A DNA stretch of 10,297 nt from Acidobacteriaceae bacterium (GTDB lineage Bacteria > Acidobacteriota > Terriglobia > Bryobacterales > Bryobacteraceae), in contig JAFARV010000579.1 in the NCBI GenBank assembly GCA_019245255.1, positions 1-10,297 of the forward strand, given 5' to 3'. The position numbers and the translations under genes were made by a program. Of this stretch, positions 1 through 7,537 are shown one piece after another. Numbering within the stretch: the first letter of the stretch is position 1; the number at the start of each line of letters is the position of its first letter. The notes under the pieces are model-generated. The model worked only from the letters and a program-made list of their open reading frames with translations. It ran no database searches and was not told the origin of the DNA.

Positions 1-1
1 G

Positions 2-325
2 GCGGAAGCGCTGATCGGTCTGGAGCGTGAAGATGTCATAACGCGGGCGATTCAGCAGCTCTCGCGCGTGACGAATCTCGCTGAAGCGCAATTGCAATGC
101 TCACTCGAAGCAGCATATTTTCACGATTGGGCGAACGATCCATTTGCACGGGGAGCCTACAGCTACGTTCCGGCGGGCGCAATCGCTGCACGAGAACGCC
201 TCGCGCAGCCCGTCAAGGAAACCCTATATTTTGCCGGGGAGGCGACGGAGACCACTGGCCACAGTGCAACAGTGCACGGCGCGATTCTTTCGGGGCGACG
301 AGCCGCGCGGCAAATCCTCGCGTGA
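2..325 (+). CDS. Flavin amine oxidase, C-terminal fragment (5' end outside window)
   Basis: The reading frame is open from the left edge to a TGA at 323-325, giving the last 107 residues of a protein whose start lies outside the window. The end of the fragment carries the C-terminal FAD-binding signature of the flavin amine oxidase (monoamine oxidase-like) family: LYFAGEAT at residues 75-82 of the fragment, followed by HSATVHGAILSGRRAA at 87-102. Before it, HDWANDPFARGAYSY (41-55) matches the conserved W..DPF..GAYSY stretch that precedes the flavin site in this family. Such enzymes oxidise amines to imines and reduce O2 to H2O2 using bound FAD, but substrate cannot be read from this piece because the N-terminal Rossmann motif and most of the substrate domain are missing. 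The gene converges on the neighbouring minus-strand gene, so no functional link is implied. Family assignment is firm; the exact enzyme is unknown. Confidence 0.88.
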   Translation, partial: AEALIGLEREDVITRAIQQLSRVTNLAEAQLQCSLEAAYFHDWANDPFARGAYSYVPAGAIAARERLAQPVKETLYFAGEATETTGHSATVHGAILSGRRAARQILA

Positions 326-377
326 CGACGATCAAGAAACCGCTAACCGGGCGAACGCCGCACCGCAGGATTTCAGG

Positions 378-983
378 TTAAAACCGAAATGCGTCTGCGA
401 TGTTAAAAGTCGCATCGGGCGCTGACACCGGGGCAAGAGACTCGTGCTCGCCGTATGCCATTACGGTCGAGTACTTTCCAAATGCCGGATCCCGGTGAAC
501 GATTAACCGTCGCGATTGGACGTCAAGAACCCAATATTCAATGATACCGGCCCGAGCATAGACATTCGCCTTTGTTGTTAAATCGAAAGCCAGGCTCGTG
601 TCCGCCACTTCCAGAACTAAATGCAAGTCCTGAGGTCCCGGATTCCCCGATCGAAAATTCGCGAGGTCCCGATTAAGCACAATCAGATCCGGTTCGGGCT
701 CGTTCACTGGGTTATCGTGGTCGGCGACATCGATGGGAGCTTCAGCGTTGACGAACCTGTTCCCAAAAACTTCAACAAACCAGGCCTGGATCAGCGTCAA
801 CGCGTTAATATGTGTTCTTTTCTTACCCAACTTGTCGATGAGCTCTCCTTCAACCAACTCCAGGTGATGCTGATGCAGCAGCCCTGACTGTTGCAATGCC
901 AGGCATTCGGCTCGAGTCCAGCGCTTACGGGGCGGTTCCAACCGATCTGGCTGAACCGGAACGTCGACCAGGAGATTAGGCAT
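378..983 (-). CDS. Uma2-family putative endonuclease (DUF820, PD-(D/E)XK fold)
   Basis: A 201-residue protein of typical length for the Uma2/DUF820 family, whose members have a restriction-endonuclease-like fold and no settled role. The order of motifs is complete: LELVEGELI (41-49), EPEPDLIVL with D99, LVLEVADTS with E125, K138 within DLTTKANVYARAG, then EYWVLDV (149-155). D99, E125 and K138 are the likely PD-(D/E)XK metal-binding and catalytic residues, so the protein looks intact. The start is the ATG at 981-983; no Shine-Dalgarno sequence is visible upstream, and AT-rich DNA abuts it, so it may be translated from a leaderless or short-leader mRNA. It lies 69 bp after the stop of the glucan synthase on the same strand, but probably has its own promoter. 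These genes are often present in many scattered copies in cyanobacteria, planctomycetes and acidobacteria. The family call is strong; nuclease activity is inferred from the fold. Confidence 0.88.
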   Translation of the reverse strand: MPNLLVDVPVQPDRLEPPRKRWTRAECLALQQSGLLHQHHLELVEGELIDKLGKKRTHINALTLIQAWFVEVFGNRFVNAEAPIDVADHDNPVNEPEPDLIVLNRDLANFRSGNPGPQDLHLVLEVADTSLAFDLTTKANVYARAGIIEYWVLDVQSRRLIVHRDPAFGKYSTVMAYGEHESLAPVSAPDATFNIADAFRF

Positions 984-1000
984 CGTTTGGTTTTATTCTA

Positions 1001-1030
1001 ATTCGAATTTCAAGGCATCCGTTCTGTCAG
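1001..1030 (-). promoter_or_regulatory. Possible promoter of the Uma2 gene
   Basis: Read on the minus strand, CTGACA (1025-1030) is five of six to the -35 consensus. TCGAAT (1001-1006) follows after an 18-bp spacer and matches four of six positions of a -10 box. A second candidate -10, TAGAAT, lies at 995-1000. Either would place transcription start close to the ATG at 983, which fits the lack of a ribosome binding site. The AT-rich patch contains a perfect 10-bp palindrome, AATTCGAATT (1000-1009). The assignment rests on weak sigma-70-like matches alone. Confidence 0.3.
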
Positions 1031-1052
1031 GGTGCTGAGGCGAAGTACTCGC

Positions 1053-4000
1053 CTAGGCTGAAGCTTTCATGCTGGCTGGCTGGCGACGCATGATGCTGCG
1101 AGTGAACGTCAATACTCGTCGCGGAGCGGAGTCCGCGATTGGCCTTGCGCGCAGCGGGCGCTCCTGGAGGATCAACTCACTTGCCTGTACCAACGGTTCG
1201 GCGTGAAACCAACGCTGGAACGGTGAATCGAGAAGGACATTGCACAACGCTGTCAGACTCATGCCCTGATGGTGGGCCATCCAGCACCGCACCAGGTCAC
1301 ATTTGCGAGCACCGAAACGGCGAGCCGGGTGGCCTGTGTAGTCAGCGGCTTCATAAAAGCCAAATTCGGCCAACCATTTCTTGCGTGACATCCCGGACAG
1401 GTTTTCCACTGCGCTTTCAGCATCGACCGTGAGCGCAAGACAGCTCGAGTATGGAGACACGACGAGGAAGCCGGCACGAGCAACGTTGAGCGCCAGGCTC
1501 GGTACTCCAAAGGCAGCGTACTGATAATTGCCGTCCGGGTCCGTCTTGCTGTAAGCGGATTCGGAGATGCCCCAAGGCACCCCACGCCGGCTTCCGTATT
1601 TCTCCTGCGCACGCACTGCGCTACGAACTGCCCGGTCGAGCAACGTGTTCGGATGCGACTTCATCCAGATGGCAGGCATGAGGTACTCGAACATGGTGCC
1701 GGTCCAGGAGATCAGGACCGTCTCGCCCTCCGAAACAGTATGCTGGCGCCCGAGCCGGAACCACATCTCCTGCGAAGCTTCACCCTTTGCCACGGCCACA
1801 AATGTCGCAATCCGCGCCTCCGAAGCAAGCAGGTCGTAACACGAAGCCGCCAATTCGTGCTTTGCTGCGTCATAGCCGACTGACAACAGATTGCGCCGTT
1901 TGTCGACCAGCGGTTCGAATCGCATTTCGCGGATTAGAAGATCGCATTGGGCGGCGGTGGCCTGCAGACGGCTCGCGAGCTCCTCGAGGTTTCGCCCGCA
2001 TATTGAGGCAAGTGTCTTCAATTGTCTAAGCGCCTGGCCTACATCCGCCGGCAGCAGCGTATTCGCGAGCGCGTGATCCAGACGCCGCTCGAATTCACCG
2101 TAATAACCTGCTGCCTGTGAAGGGATCGGGGCGGTCGCAGGCAAGGCGAGGAGAGAAGGCGATAGATCACGTACGCTCGCGAACCCAGGCAGGCACCACG
2201 GCATGAAACGCCTGACTTCCTCGAGTAGCGCGTTCAACCGATTCTGAACACCGTCGTTACTTGGCCGGTGCGACAACGCCTCGGAAAGCGCAGGCAGCCA
2301 CGTTGTAGGATCGTTCGGATCGACACCAGGCAGCCATGACTTAAACGTTCCCGCACCGCTAGTCTCCTCGTGATGGTCCATCAGCCCGTCCCATGCATTG
2401 CGGCGAATAATGGGTTTACGAAGCAGTTCCAGACAACCTTGTTTCAGCGCCCACAACGACGCGGCGAGATTCCCGCTATCCACGCTCGAAACGAAGCAGG
2501 GTTCAAGGGGCCGGAGCGTCACGTTGTCGTACCAGTTTGAGAAGTGCCCGATGAAGCGCGGCATTCTCGCCATTGTCCGAAACGTGTTTTCGGTGCTCTC
2601 GATGAACTCACTGATCGTCACATAACCGAATTCGGCCGCGGCTTGGCGCGCATTCAACAGAAATCCTAAATTGGTCGGCGAGATACGGTCCGCAATCCGG
2701 TATGATTCTTGCTGCACGTTGTCCGGAATAAGCCAATTGTTTCTTTCGTTGCTGAACTCGCTGAAGTAGCGCCATGTCTTGAGCGAAATCTGGCGCAGGA
2801 AGCGAACCTGATCCACATCCAGCTGATAGTCATCGAGATGAGGCGACCGATTGATCCAAACAGAAAGCGCTTTCGAGCAGCACCACGCCACGATAAACGG
2901 TAGCGCGTAAGGCGCCGCCACTGGCCTGAATAGCAGCACCAAACCGAGGCATAGCGATAGCCCCGGTACCCAGTCGAGATACACGTCGACAGGAGTACGC
3001 TTCTTCAATCCAAGCTCCGCTTCCGTGGCAGTTTCCCACTCGAGCAGATTGGTGTGTGTAATTGTGCTTCGAACAATAGTTCTGACGATTGCATCCACCG
3101 CAACCAGGGCCTGATGAAGCAGGAATGCGATGTTGAGTGCAATGCTGACATGCGCCGTTAGGAAGTCCTTAAATGCTTCCCGAAGAGCCATCCACTCGCG
3201 AGCGAAGACGTTTTTGACGACTGAGAATACAAGCCGGAAGTAAATCGGCAGAAACAAGAGGCCGAGCGTCACGAATGTCCAGAACCGCGGTCCTGGGGGC
3301 AAGAAAAACCATCCTGCGAAGAGCAGGATGAAAGTCGCGGGTTCGATAAGGCTACGGCGCAGATTGTCAACAATCTTCCATCGGGACACTAACGAGATCG
3401 GATTCTCAACTAACGTTCCTGATTCATCGGGTACTTTGTTAAAGATCCATCGAACAATCTGCCAGTCACCTCGTAACCACCGGTGTTTGCGCCTGTTGTA
3501 CGCACTGTAGTGCGAAGGATAATCGTCGATCACTTCCGTGTCGGAAATCAGGCCTGCCCGCGCATAAGCACCCTCGATGAGGTCGTGACTTAGCAACGTG
3601 TTGCGTGGGAAGCGGTGCTCCAACACTTGCCGCAGTGCATCGATATCGTATATGCCTTTACCGGTGAAGATCCCCTCACCGTAGAGGTCCTGATATACGT
3701 CAGAAACAGCACGGGAGTAGATATCGAATCCTGTCTGTCCCGAGTAAATGCTGGCCAAACGGGAACGTGTCGCCGAGTGGACGCTAATTCCCACGCGAGG
3801 TTGCAAAATGCCATAGCCCTGAGTGACAACGTTAAGTTCCGGATCTATCAGCGGCCGGTTCAGCGGATGCGCCATCGCCCCGATCATGCGCTGCGCCGAC
3901 CCGCGTGGCAGCTGAGTATCCGAATCGAGAGTGAGAACGTACCGGATGGAGGGTAACCTCTTCAGGTCGCCCGCTTTCACCGGAAAAGGATCGTAGACGT

Positions 4001-5552
4001 TCCGCAGTAACTGATTGAGATCCAGAAGTTTTCCGCGCTTCCGTTCGAAGCCCATCCAAGCGCGCTCGCGAGGGTTGTAGACGCGATGGCGGTGAAACAT
4101 ATAGAACCCGCCATACGGCTCGCCGGCGTACTTCTCGTTCAGCTCGTCAATCAGGCAAACTGCGAGATCAATACGCGCGTCCTGTTCTTCTGCCGGTTCA
4201 GCCGTATCCGGCAGGTCGGTCAGCAGGGCATAGAAGATGTTGCGGTCGCGATTCACCAGGTAACGCACTTCGAGATCGTCGATCAGCCCCCGAATCTGCT
4301 TCTCGTTGATTAGCAGCGTAGGAATGGCGACGATGGTGGCCGAGTCCGGATCGACCCCTTTTGAAAAGTCGAGCTTCGGCAATGGAGCCGGCGTAAGCAC
4401 TGTGGTCACAAGGTAGTTCATTACCTCGACGGCCGCCTGCGTTGCCGGAAGGATCAGCAGGAGTGCACCGAAGATCAGTCCCCATCCGCCTTGGCTCGCC
4501 ACGATACTCCAGATCAACAGAACTACAGAAATAAGCGTGACGGCTTCAATCCCGATGATGTACGTTTCATCGGGATTGTGCCGGAAGAAACCGTCAATAC
4601 GGGCACCGATGGACGGGCGATACCCCACTGAGCGGAGCAAATCCTGTGAACCTATCGGGTCGATCAGGTAATAACCCACGTGCCGAAGACGGGCGTTCAA
4701 GGCATTGCTCATGTCGGGGCTCAGAACGGCGTCTTCGGCCTTAGTAACGGCAAGGCGTGCCACGTCAGCCTCGCTGCAATCGGAGCGGGCGGCGATTCTG
4801 GCAAGCGCGCGCCGGTACTGCTCGCGAGTCTCAAACTCCATGCGCGCATAAACACCCGCGGGATCCTGGCACAGGATTCGGTGAACAACCGCGAGTTGTT
4901 CAATTGTCTCCTTCCAGTCGATCTCGCCGATCAGTCGCAAGCTTCTGATCAACGATCCGATGTCGAACGAGTGCGCATCGCCGCCGTGGGCGCGAAATGC
5001 TTCCAGTGCCTTGAATCCCCGTTCCGCAATCAGTTGCAACAGAGCCAGCTTCAGTGCTGGAAGCATAGCGCTCAATTCAGCCAGACGAAGCGGCTCAATC
5101 TCCTCAACGGTCTGTACGAAATAAAAGAAGTTCGATTCTGTCAGACGATAGCCGGCGGCTACGAGCAACGCCCTGCTAAGCACTAACGGACGTGGGGTAC
5201 ATTCCTCGCTTTGTGTCTTGACTGCCGGCAGTTTCGCCAGAATTTTTGTGCCGCTGTGCAGGTCCTGGATATCGCTATGGACCAGCCGAAGGTTGTCATA
5301 GAGCCACTGCAGATCTTCCGAAGGCTCATCGGATTTCAGGGCGAGCAACTCTTTCTCGAGGTCATGCAGGCGCGCGGCATCCCTCCGGAACAGTTCGCGC
5401 GGCCTCCGGGCGCAGCGCCTACCGAGCCATCCGCACGCACGCGCTGCCTTGATGGCGTGATCGCGAAGGATTACTTTTTCGGGTTCGCTGATGTTAACCT
5501 GGGGCGCCGCACACGCCCCTGGTACTGTCACTCTGGCGATCGAATCAGACAT
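1053..5552 (-). CDS. Cyclic beta-1,2-glucan synthase-like membrane protein (GT84 plus cyclization/glycoamylase-like domain, no GH94)
   Basis: A 1499-residue membrane protein closely patterned on the first half of NdvB/ChvB/Cgs, which polymerise UDP-glucose into beta-1,2-glucan and close it into rings. Residues 80-330 are the soluble N-terminal region, with WLYDNLRLV (83-91) and EIEPLRLAEL (151-160). Hydrophobic segments lie near 331-353, 356-378, 738-752, 757-779, 861-878 and 881-899. Between them sits the GT84 catalytic domain, with LDSDTQLPR (542-550, the DxD metal and nucleotide-sugar site) and RRKHRWLRGDWQ (687-698, the acceptor-site motif related to QxxRW). Residues about 912-1475 form the glycoamylase-like domain, assigned in recent work to cyclization (GH189). 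Its hallmarks are RISPTNLGFLL (956-966), SSVDSGNLA (1022-1030), SWTGTMFEYLMP (1282-1293), GVPWGISESAY (1324-1334), GFYEAADYT (1398-1406) and AHHQGMS (1426-1432). The protein ends about 30 residues later, whereas classical synthases continue for over 1000 residues with a GH94 phosphorylase-like domain. It follows the ABC exporter gene by 14 bp. A linear or differently sized product is possible. Confidence 0.85.
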   Translation of the reverse strand: MSDSIARVTVPGACAAPQVNISEPEKVILRDHAIKAARACGWLGRRCARRPRELFRRDAARLHDLEKELLALKSDEPSEDLQWLYDNLRLVHSDIQDLHSGTKILAKLPAVKTQSEECTPRPLVLSRALLVAAGYRLTESNFFYFVQTVEEIEPLRLAELSAMLPALKLALLQLIAERGFKALEAFRAHGGDAHSFDIGSLIRSLRLIGEIDWKETIEQLAVVHRILCQDPAGVYARMEFETREQYRRALARIAARSDCSEADVARLAVTKAEDAVLSPDMSNALNARLRHVGYYLIDPIGSQDLLRSVGYRPSIGARIDGFFRHNPDETYIIGIEAVTLISVVLLIWSIVASQGGWGLIFGALLLILPATQAAVEVMNYLVTTVLTPAPLPKLDFSKGVDPDSATIVAIPTLLINEKQIRGLIDDLEVRYLVNRDRNIFYALLTDLPDTAEPAEEQDARIDLAVCLIDELNEKYAGEPYGGFYMFHRHRVYNPRERAWMGFERKRGKLLDLNQLLRNVYDPFPVKAGDLKRLPSIRYVLTLDSDTQLPRGSAQRMIGAMAHPLNRPLIDPELNVVTQGYGILQPRVGISVHSATRSRLASIYSGQTGFDIYSRAVSDVYQDLYGEGIFTGKGIYDIDALRQVLEHRFPRNTLLSHDLIEGAYARAGLISDTEVIDDYPSHYSAYNRRKHRWLRGDWQIVRWIFNKVPDESGTLVENPISLVSRWKIVDNLRRSLIEPATFILLFAGWFFLPPGPRFWTFVTLGLLFLPIYFRLVFSVVKNVFAREWMALREAFKDFLTAHVSIALNIAFLLHQALVAVDAIVRTIVRSTITHTNLLEWETATEAELGLKKRTPVDVYLDWVPGLSLCLGLVLLFRPVAAPYALPFIVAWCCSKALSVWINRSPHLDDYQLDVDQVRFLRQISLKTWRYFSEFSNERNNWLIPDNVQQESYRIADRISPTNLGFLLNARQAAAEFGYVTISEFIESTENTFRTMARMPRFIGHFSNWYDNVTLRPLEPCFVSSVDSGNLAASLWALKQGCLELLRKPIIRRNAWDGLMDHHEETSGAGTFKSWLPGVDPNDPTTWLPALSEALSHRPSNDGVQNRLNALLEEVRRFMPWCLPGFASVRDLSPSLLALPATAPIPSQAAGYYGEFERRLDHALANTLLPADVGQALRQLKTLASICGRNLEELASRLQATAAQCDLLIREMRFEPLVDKRRNLLSVGYDAAKHELAASCYDLLASEARIATFVAVAKGEASQEMWFRLGRQHTVSEGETVLISWTGTMFEYLMPAIWMKSHPNTLLDRAVRSAVRAQEKYGSRRGVPWGISESAYSKTDPDGNYQYAAFGVPSLALNVARAGFLVVSPYSSCLALTVDAESAVENLSGMSRKKWLAEFGFYEAADYTGHPARRFGARKCDLVRCWMAHHQGMSLTALCNVLLDSPFQRWFHAEPLVQASELILQERPLRARPIADSAPRRVLTFTRSIMRRQPASMKASA

Positions 5553-5562
5553 GGCGGGCAGG

Positions 5563-5568
5563 CCTTCT
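5563..5568 (-). promoter_or_regulatory. Ribosome binding site of the glucan synthase gene, overlapping the exporter stop codon
   Basis: On the minus strand AGAAGG lies 10 nt before the synthase ATG (5550-5552). Its first two bases are also the last two of the exporter's TAG stop (5567-5569). This arrangement supports the chosen start and suggests that ribosomes finishing the exporter reinitiate on the synthase. The spacing is slightly long, so strength is uncertain. Confidence 0.5.
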
Positions 5569-7393
5569 ACCTGTAGCTGGACGCTTGTAGCTCAAACATT
5601 TCAGCGTATCGTCCTCCGAAAGCCATGAGCTGCGAATGATTTCCTTCTTCGACTATGGCTCCGTCTTCGAGAACGATAATGCGCTCGGCCATACGAACTG
5701 TAGAGAACCGGTGGGAGATAAAAAGTGCCATTTTTCCTTCGGTCAGCTCGTTAAAGCGCTCAAATACCTCGTATTCGGCCCGCGCATCGAGCGCCGCCGT
5801 TGGCTCGTCAAGAATTAAGACCTGAGCATCGCGAAGATAGGCCCGAGCCAGTGCGAGCTTCTGCCATTCGCCACCCGACAGATCAACACCGCCCTCGAAG
5901 CGCCGACCGAGCATCTGTTCGTAGCCTTTTGCCAGCTTCGCTACAACTCCGTCAGCAAGGCTCTTCTCAGCCGCAGAGCGTATCGCTTCCAGGTCGTCCA
6001 GGCACTCAATGCGGCCAACCGCAACATTTTCCCGGGCCGTCATCTCGTAACGCATGAAATCCTGAAAGATGACGCCAACCTCGCGGTTCAGATCCTCAAT
6101 GTCGTATTCGCGCAGATCGACACCATCAAGCAAAATCTGCCCTTCACTCGGATCGTAGAGGCGGGTAATCAGCTTGACGATTGTCGTTTTGCCCTGCCCG
6201 TTCTGGCCGATCAGTGCGATGCGTTCTCCGCATTCTAGCCGAAAGTTGAGCCGCCGGAGAATCCATCGTTCCGTTCCCGGATATCGAAACGAAACATTCC
6301 GGAACTCGAATCCCCGCACAATGGGGCGCGGAGCGGGCAGGGCGTTTAACTTCGAAGAAACGTGCGGCTTCATCTCGAAAAACGCCAGCAGGTCGGTCAG
6401 GAACAGCGCCTGATCGGCAATGCTTGAAAGGGTCGAGAAGATCTGCGAGATATTATTCTGGGCGTTCATGATCGCGTTCGTCAGAAAGACCAGATTGTCA
6501 ATCGACAGCCCGCCCGTGATGGTGTGATAAATGGCCCACACGTAGGCGGCGTAGTAGCCGCATGAACTGAGAATCGAAAGCAGTGAAACTGCGACCAACC
6601 GCTTGCGTGAGAGCGCCAGGTTTTCGTCCAGAATCGCGTTCGAGATGCTGGTAAAACGATCCGTAAGAAAGCGGCTCAAATTGAAGAGCTTTAGTTCCTT
6701 TGCCGCTTCCTTGCTGCCGCCTACCTGGCGCAAATAATCGAGTTGTCGCTTGGCCGGCGTCTGACGGAAGTTCTTTGCGTAGTTCAGAAAGGCGAAGTGA
6801 CTCTCTCCGAGAAAAGCCGGAATGAGGCAGCCCACCAGGAGCAGCAAAATCCAGGGCGAAAACGCCAAAATCGCGGCAGACAGCCACAACGTGGTCATCA
6901 CCTGCTGAAACAAGCGGCCTATCGCCTGAATCATGAACAGCCGGTCGGTAGCCTGCACCCTCGCGCGCTCCAGCCGGTCATAAAACAGCGGATTTTCGTA
7001 CGCCTCCAGATCCAACTGCGAGGCGTGGTCCATCACCTGGATGCTGACGTGGCGCGTATACCTGTCCGCGAGTACTGAATCGTAGTAATCGATTACCCGT
7101 CCGAAGAGACCACCGCCGATGGCGAGCGAGAACTCAGCCGCAACCAGGTACCACAGATGTGGCGACACTACTGCCCGGTGCGCGAGGATGCGAGCCACCT
7201 CACCCACAATCGCCCCAGTCACCCACCCGAGGCTGACGGGCACTAGTGAGGCTAAGACGCGGAACACCAGCCCGAGCAGAACGACATGAGGGCCGGATTT
7301 CCAAACGATTTTCAGAACAGGTGGGATATTCTTGAGCGCGCGGACGCGCTCCTGCCAGGCGGAAGCCGATCTTTCAGTGGTATCGTCCGTCAC
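5567..7393 (-). CDS. ABC exporter, fused permease and ATPase (half-transporter)
   Basis: A 608-residue half-transporter of the usual exporter length: an N-terminal membrane domain (about 35-340, with hydrophobic stretches near 37-65, 80-98, 165-195, 266-290 and 296-310) and a C-terminal nucleotide-binding domain. The ATPase motifs are complete: Walker A GQNGQGKTT (396-404), Q-loop Q444, signature LSGGEWQ (505-511, with W where many exporters have R), Walker B VLILDE (525-530, catalytic E530) and H-loop H561. It should act as a homodimer moving a substrate outward across the inner membrane. The first cytoplasmic region carries LEAYENPLFYDRLERA (129-144), a stretch I associate with lantibiotic/peptide-type exporters more than with NdvA or MsbA. 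Start is GTG at 7391-7393, with only a weak AGG upstream. The synthase gene follows immediately, so export of its glucan, or of a linked molecule, is the natural guess. ABC exporter is certain; substrate is inferred from context. Confidence 0.93.
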   Translation of the reverse strand: MTDDTTERSASAWQERVRALKNIPPVLKIVWKSGPHVVLLGLVFRVLASLVPVSLGWVTGAIVGEVARILAHRAVVSPHLWYLVAAEFSLAIGGGLFGRVIDYYDSVLADRYTRHVSIQVMDHASQLDLEAYENPLFYDRLERARVQATDRLFMIQAIGRLFQQVMTTLWLSAAILAFSPWILLLLVGCLIPAFLGESHFAFLNYAKNFRQTPAKRQLDYLRQVGGSKEAAKELKLFNLSRFLTDRFTSISNAILDENLALSRKRLVAVSLLSILSSCGYYAAYVWAIYHTITGGLSIDNLVFLTNAIMNAQNNISQIFSTLSSIADQALFLTDLLAFFEMKPHVSSKLNALPAPRPIVRGFEFRNVSFRYPGTERWILRRLNFRLECGERIALIGQNGQGKTTIVKLITRLYDPSEGQILLDGVDLREYDIEDLNREVGVIFQDFMRYEMTARENVAVGRIECLDDLEAIRSAAEKSLADGVVAKLAKGYEQMLGRRFEGGVDLSGGEWQKLALARAYLRDAQVLILDEPTAALDARAEYEVFERFNELTEGKMALFISHRFSTVRMAERIIVLEDGAIVEEGNHSQLMAFGGRYAEMFELQASSYR

Positions 7394-7537
7394 TATTCAA
7401 TGCCTACTGTAGACCAGTGGGTGTCTACAAGTGTTTCAAACCGTGGGACTAAACCAAACCGGGTTCGGATCACGCAGGAAAGTTCGTATCAGTTTTGCCC
7501 AATTGGCACACTATTAGGTAAGGGTTCAAGAGAAGCA
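7394..7537. promoter_or_regulatory. Divergent control region between the exporter-synthase unit and the SGNH gene
   Basis: This stretch separates two head-to-head genes and should hold the promoters of both. It is visibly richer in A and T than its flanks. Read in the downstream plus-strand frame, third-position GC is about 40 percent here against about 67 percent just after 7538, which suggests non-coding DNA even though that frame has no stop. It contains one clear inverted repeat (listed separately). I could not identify a convincing sigma-70 promoter for either direction. Confidence 0.5.
7408..7429. repeat. Inverted repeat, candidate operator
   Basis: TGTAGAC (7408-7414) and GTCTACA (7423-7429) are perfect 7-bp inverted arms around an 8-bp spacer, giving a 22-bp dyad. 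With one unpaired base the outer flanks ACT and AGT extend the symmetry. The size suits a dimeric helix-turn-helix regulator. It lies 15-36 bp upstream of the exporter start codon, where a bound protein could control the exporter-synthase unit. No regulator gene is present in the window, so the role is inferred from symmetry and position. Confidence 0.4.

Noticed and set aside
326..377. Possible bidirectional terminator between the convergent amine oxidase and Uma2 genes
   Set aside because: Only a 3-4 bp GC stem around 348-360 can be drawn and there is no T tract.
621..887. Open frame of 88 codons on the plus strand opposite the Uma2 gene
   Set aside because: The Uma2 motifs on the other strand are complete; this frame shows no family features.
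1034..1058. Hairpin at the synthase stop codon (stem AGGCGA/TCGCCT at 1038-1043 and 1049-1054) as a terminator
   Set aside because: The stem is only 6 bp, includes the stop codon, and no run of T follows in the direction of transcription, so an intrinsic terminator is not supported.
4680..5186. Open frame of 168 codons on the plus strand, antisense to the glucan synthase gene
   Set aside because: It lies wholly inside a strongly supported gene, its translation has no recognisable motif, and such frames arise by chance opposite GC-rich coding DNA. The same applies to the other antisense frames in 1053-7393.
7286..7399. Extension of the SGNH protein back to ATG 7286 inside the exporter gene
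   Set aside because: It would overlap the conserved N-terminus of the exporter by 108 bp on the opposite strand, and the extra residues have no family resemblance.
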